Source: an uncultured Alphaproteobacteria bacterium (GTDB lineage: Bacteria; Pseudomonadota; Alphaproteobacteria; UBA2136; UBA6156). From it: a stretch of 5,031 bases of DNA. Shown here piece after piece: positions 4,094 through 5,031 of this stretch (position 1 is its first letter; every line of letters starts with the position of its first letter). The position numbers and the translations under genes were made by a program. The stretch spans positions 1 through 5,031 of the forward strand of contig CALFWJ010000075.1 of the NCBI GenBank assembly GCA_937928525.1, written 5' to 3'. Under the pieces are notes generated by a model that saw only the letters and a list, made by a program, of their open reading frames with translations, searched no databases and was not told the DNA's origin.

Positions 4094-5031
4094 TTAACCG
4101 CTACAGCTCACGCCGCTTAGCATGCACGTGGCACACATAGGATGGTTAAGCGATATTGTTGCCAACCATGCCTTTGATAATGTTATGCCTGTTTTAAACT
4201 GCTCATCGTAGGGGATAAGCGTACAAGCTGTTACTTCTGCCGTTTTGGCACCTTTACGGTGAACAATTGTCGGCTCTGAGCTGCACATGAGGTCGTTTGG
4301 TTTTTTATTCAGAATATTCCAACATGATGTTGTAATTTCTGGTACTTCGCGACTGGCATCCATTTTAGGAAACAATACTAAACGATCTGAGCGGTCTGCT
4401 GGCACATCAATGCCTTCAGCCGCAAACAACGTTTTATAGTTTTCCCGATATTCAAGCTCGTTTGCTGTATCGAGTGCATGATTTTCTTCAAACGGTTTGT
4501 GCCCTGCAATATCAAGTTGGAACGCATGGCCTTTGGTTTGGTTTAGCTCAGAAAGCATTTGCAACCCTTTAATCATGGGTGCCCAAGCTTTTGAACCACG
4601 CACAGCTTCATGACCTATTTGACTATAATGATCAATCGACACGCGAATAATCATTTTATCACCATAAGCACTGGTTAAGGCTTTTATTGCATTCCACACG
4701 GCCTTATTTTGCATGGGCTGCATGGCGTTAGTTAAAAGCAAGAGCTTAAAGCCACGCGCCAAAATGGTAGTCATAATCGGGATGATATCTGGGTTCATGC
4801 AGGGCTCACCGCCGGTAAGGGCGATTGTTTCTGTTCTGAAATCACTTTGACGAAATTCAATTTCATCCAGATATGTAACTACATCAGCATATTTTATATA
4901 TTGCAGCCGGTCATTTAGTGGGCCGGATTCAATGTAACAACCGTCACATTCAATGTTGCAAAGTGTGCCGGTATTAAACCACACGGTTGTGAATCCGCCG
5001 TAATGTTTAGGATTTAGTTTTGCCCGTTTTT
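4094..5031 (-). CDS. Radical SAM protein, partial (5' end outside window)
   Basis: The protein carries the radical SAM signature CNIECDGC (Cys-x3-Cys-x2-Cys, coding about 4960-4937), which binds the [4Fe-4S] cluster that cleaves S-adenosylmethionine, and the SAM-binding TGGEP motif some 40 residues later. LLLLTNAM and IIRVSIDHY are further barrel strands. Near the C terminus are six more cysteines: TTSCW, LMCSS, TACTLIPYD and HPMCATCMLSGVSCSG. These may hold an auxiliary iron-sulfur cluster, though they do not fit a classical SPASM pattern. A GTG at 4984-4982 could be read as a start, but the frame stays open to the window edge with family-like residues (KHYGGFTTVWFNTGTLCN), so the true start is upstream. 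The opening block resembles a widespread family of uncharacterised radical SAM oxidoreductases; I cannot name the substrate. A terminator follows the stop. Confidence 0.93.
   Translation of the reverse strand, partial: KRAKLNPKHYGGFTTVWFNTGTLCNIECDGCYIESGPLNDRLQYIKYADVVTYLDEIEFRQSDFRTETIALTGGEPCMNPDIIPIMTTILARGFKLLLLTNAMQPMQNKAVWNAIKALTSAYGDKMIIRVSIDHYSQIGHEAVRGSKAWAPMIKGLQMLSELNQTKGHAFQLDIAGHKPFEENHALDTANELEYRENYKTLFAAEGIDVPADRSDRLVLFPKMDASREVPEITTSCWNILNKKPNDLMCSSEPTIVHRKGAKTAEVTACTLIPYDEQFKTGITLSKAWLATISLNHPMCATCMLSGVSCSG

Noticed and set aside
3880..4140. 86-codon plus-strand frame rich in Arg and Pro
   Set aside because: It runs through both small RNA hairpins, two terminators and antisense to the radical SAM gene end; no ribosome binding site and a low-complexity composition.
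4982..4984. GTG as start of the radical SAM gene
   Set aside because: The frame stays open upstream to the window edge with residues typical of the family before the Cys motif; there is no ribosome binding site at this GTG.

Overview
The window reads as a chromosomal segment of an alphaproteobacterium of moderate-to-low GC content. The assignment rests on the style of the DnaN and SmpB proteins and is an inference. Genes are dense, mostly on short operons separated by clear hairpin terminators. No mobile element, phage gene or CRISPR array was seen.

Left part (1-2480). A partial minus-strand gene of unknown function (1-168) diverges from smpB (237-701), the tmRNA partner used in ribosome rescue. 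Two bases after the smpB stop comes a 164-residue protein (704-1198). It looks like the N-terminal half of pantothenate synthetase (PanC), but its catalytic His-x-Gly-His motif is lost, so it is probably a pseudoenzyme or a decaying gene. A promoter-like element then precedes dnaN (1308-2432), the DNA polymerase III sliding clamp. dnaN ends at a hairpin that serves both strands.

Middle part (2479-3739). On the minus strand lies a stand-alone protein related to the N-terminal domain of eukaryotic biotin-protein ligase (a class I glutamine-amidotransferase-like fold with Cys, His and Glu kept). A possible 13-codon leader ORF with its own strong ribosome binding site sits just upstream, in frame. 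A tRNA-Val(GAC) gene follows on the plus strand. It shares a bidirectional terminator with a small minus-strand gene encoding a 61-residue protein with a CPLC motif.

Right part (3740-5031). The 354-base gap between the 61-residue gene and the last gene is not empty. A good sigma70-type promoter (3904-3932) leads into about 80 bases that fold as two hairpins. The first exposes CCTCCTCCC in its loop, which is complementary to Shine-Dalgarno sequences. The second is a rho-independent terminator. This matches my recollection of the architecture of the alphaproteobacterial 'cuckoo'/CcsR anti-Shine-Dalgarno small RNAs and is the most interesting object in the window. Convergent to it is a partial radical SAM gene (4094-5031 and beyond) with its own terminator.

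How the genes connect: smpB, dnaN and the tRNA are core translation and replication genes. The GATase-like protein, the CPLC protein, the radical SAM protein and the small RNA form an accessory cluster with no demonstrated common pathway. The small RNA loop can pair perfectly over 7 bases with the ribosome binding site of the neighbouring CPLC gene, suggesting local or global translational control, but this is untested.
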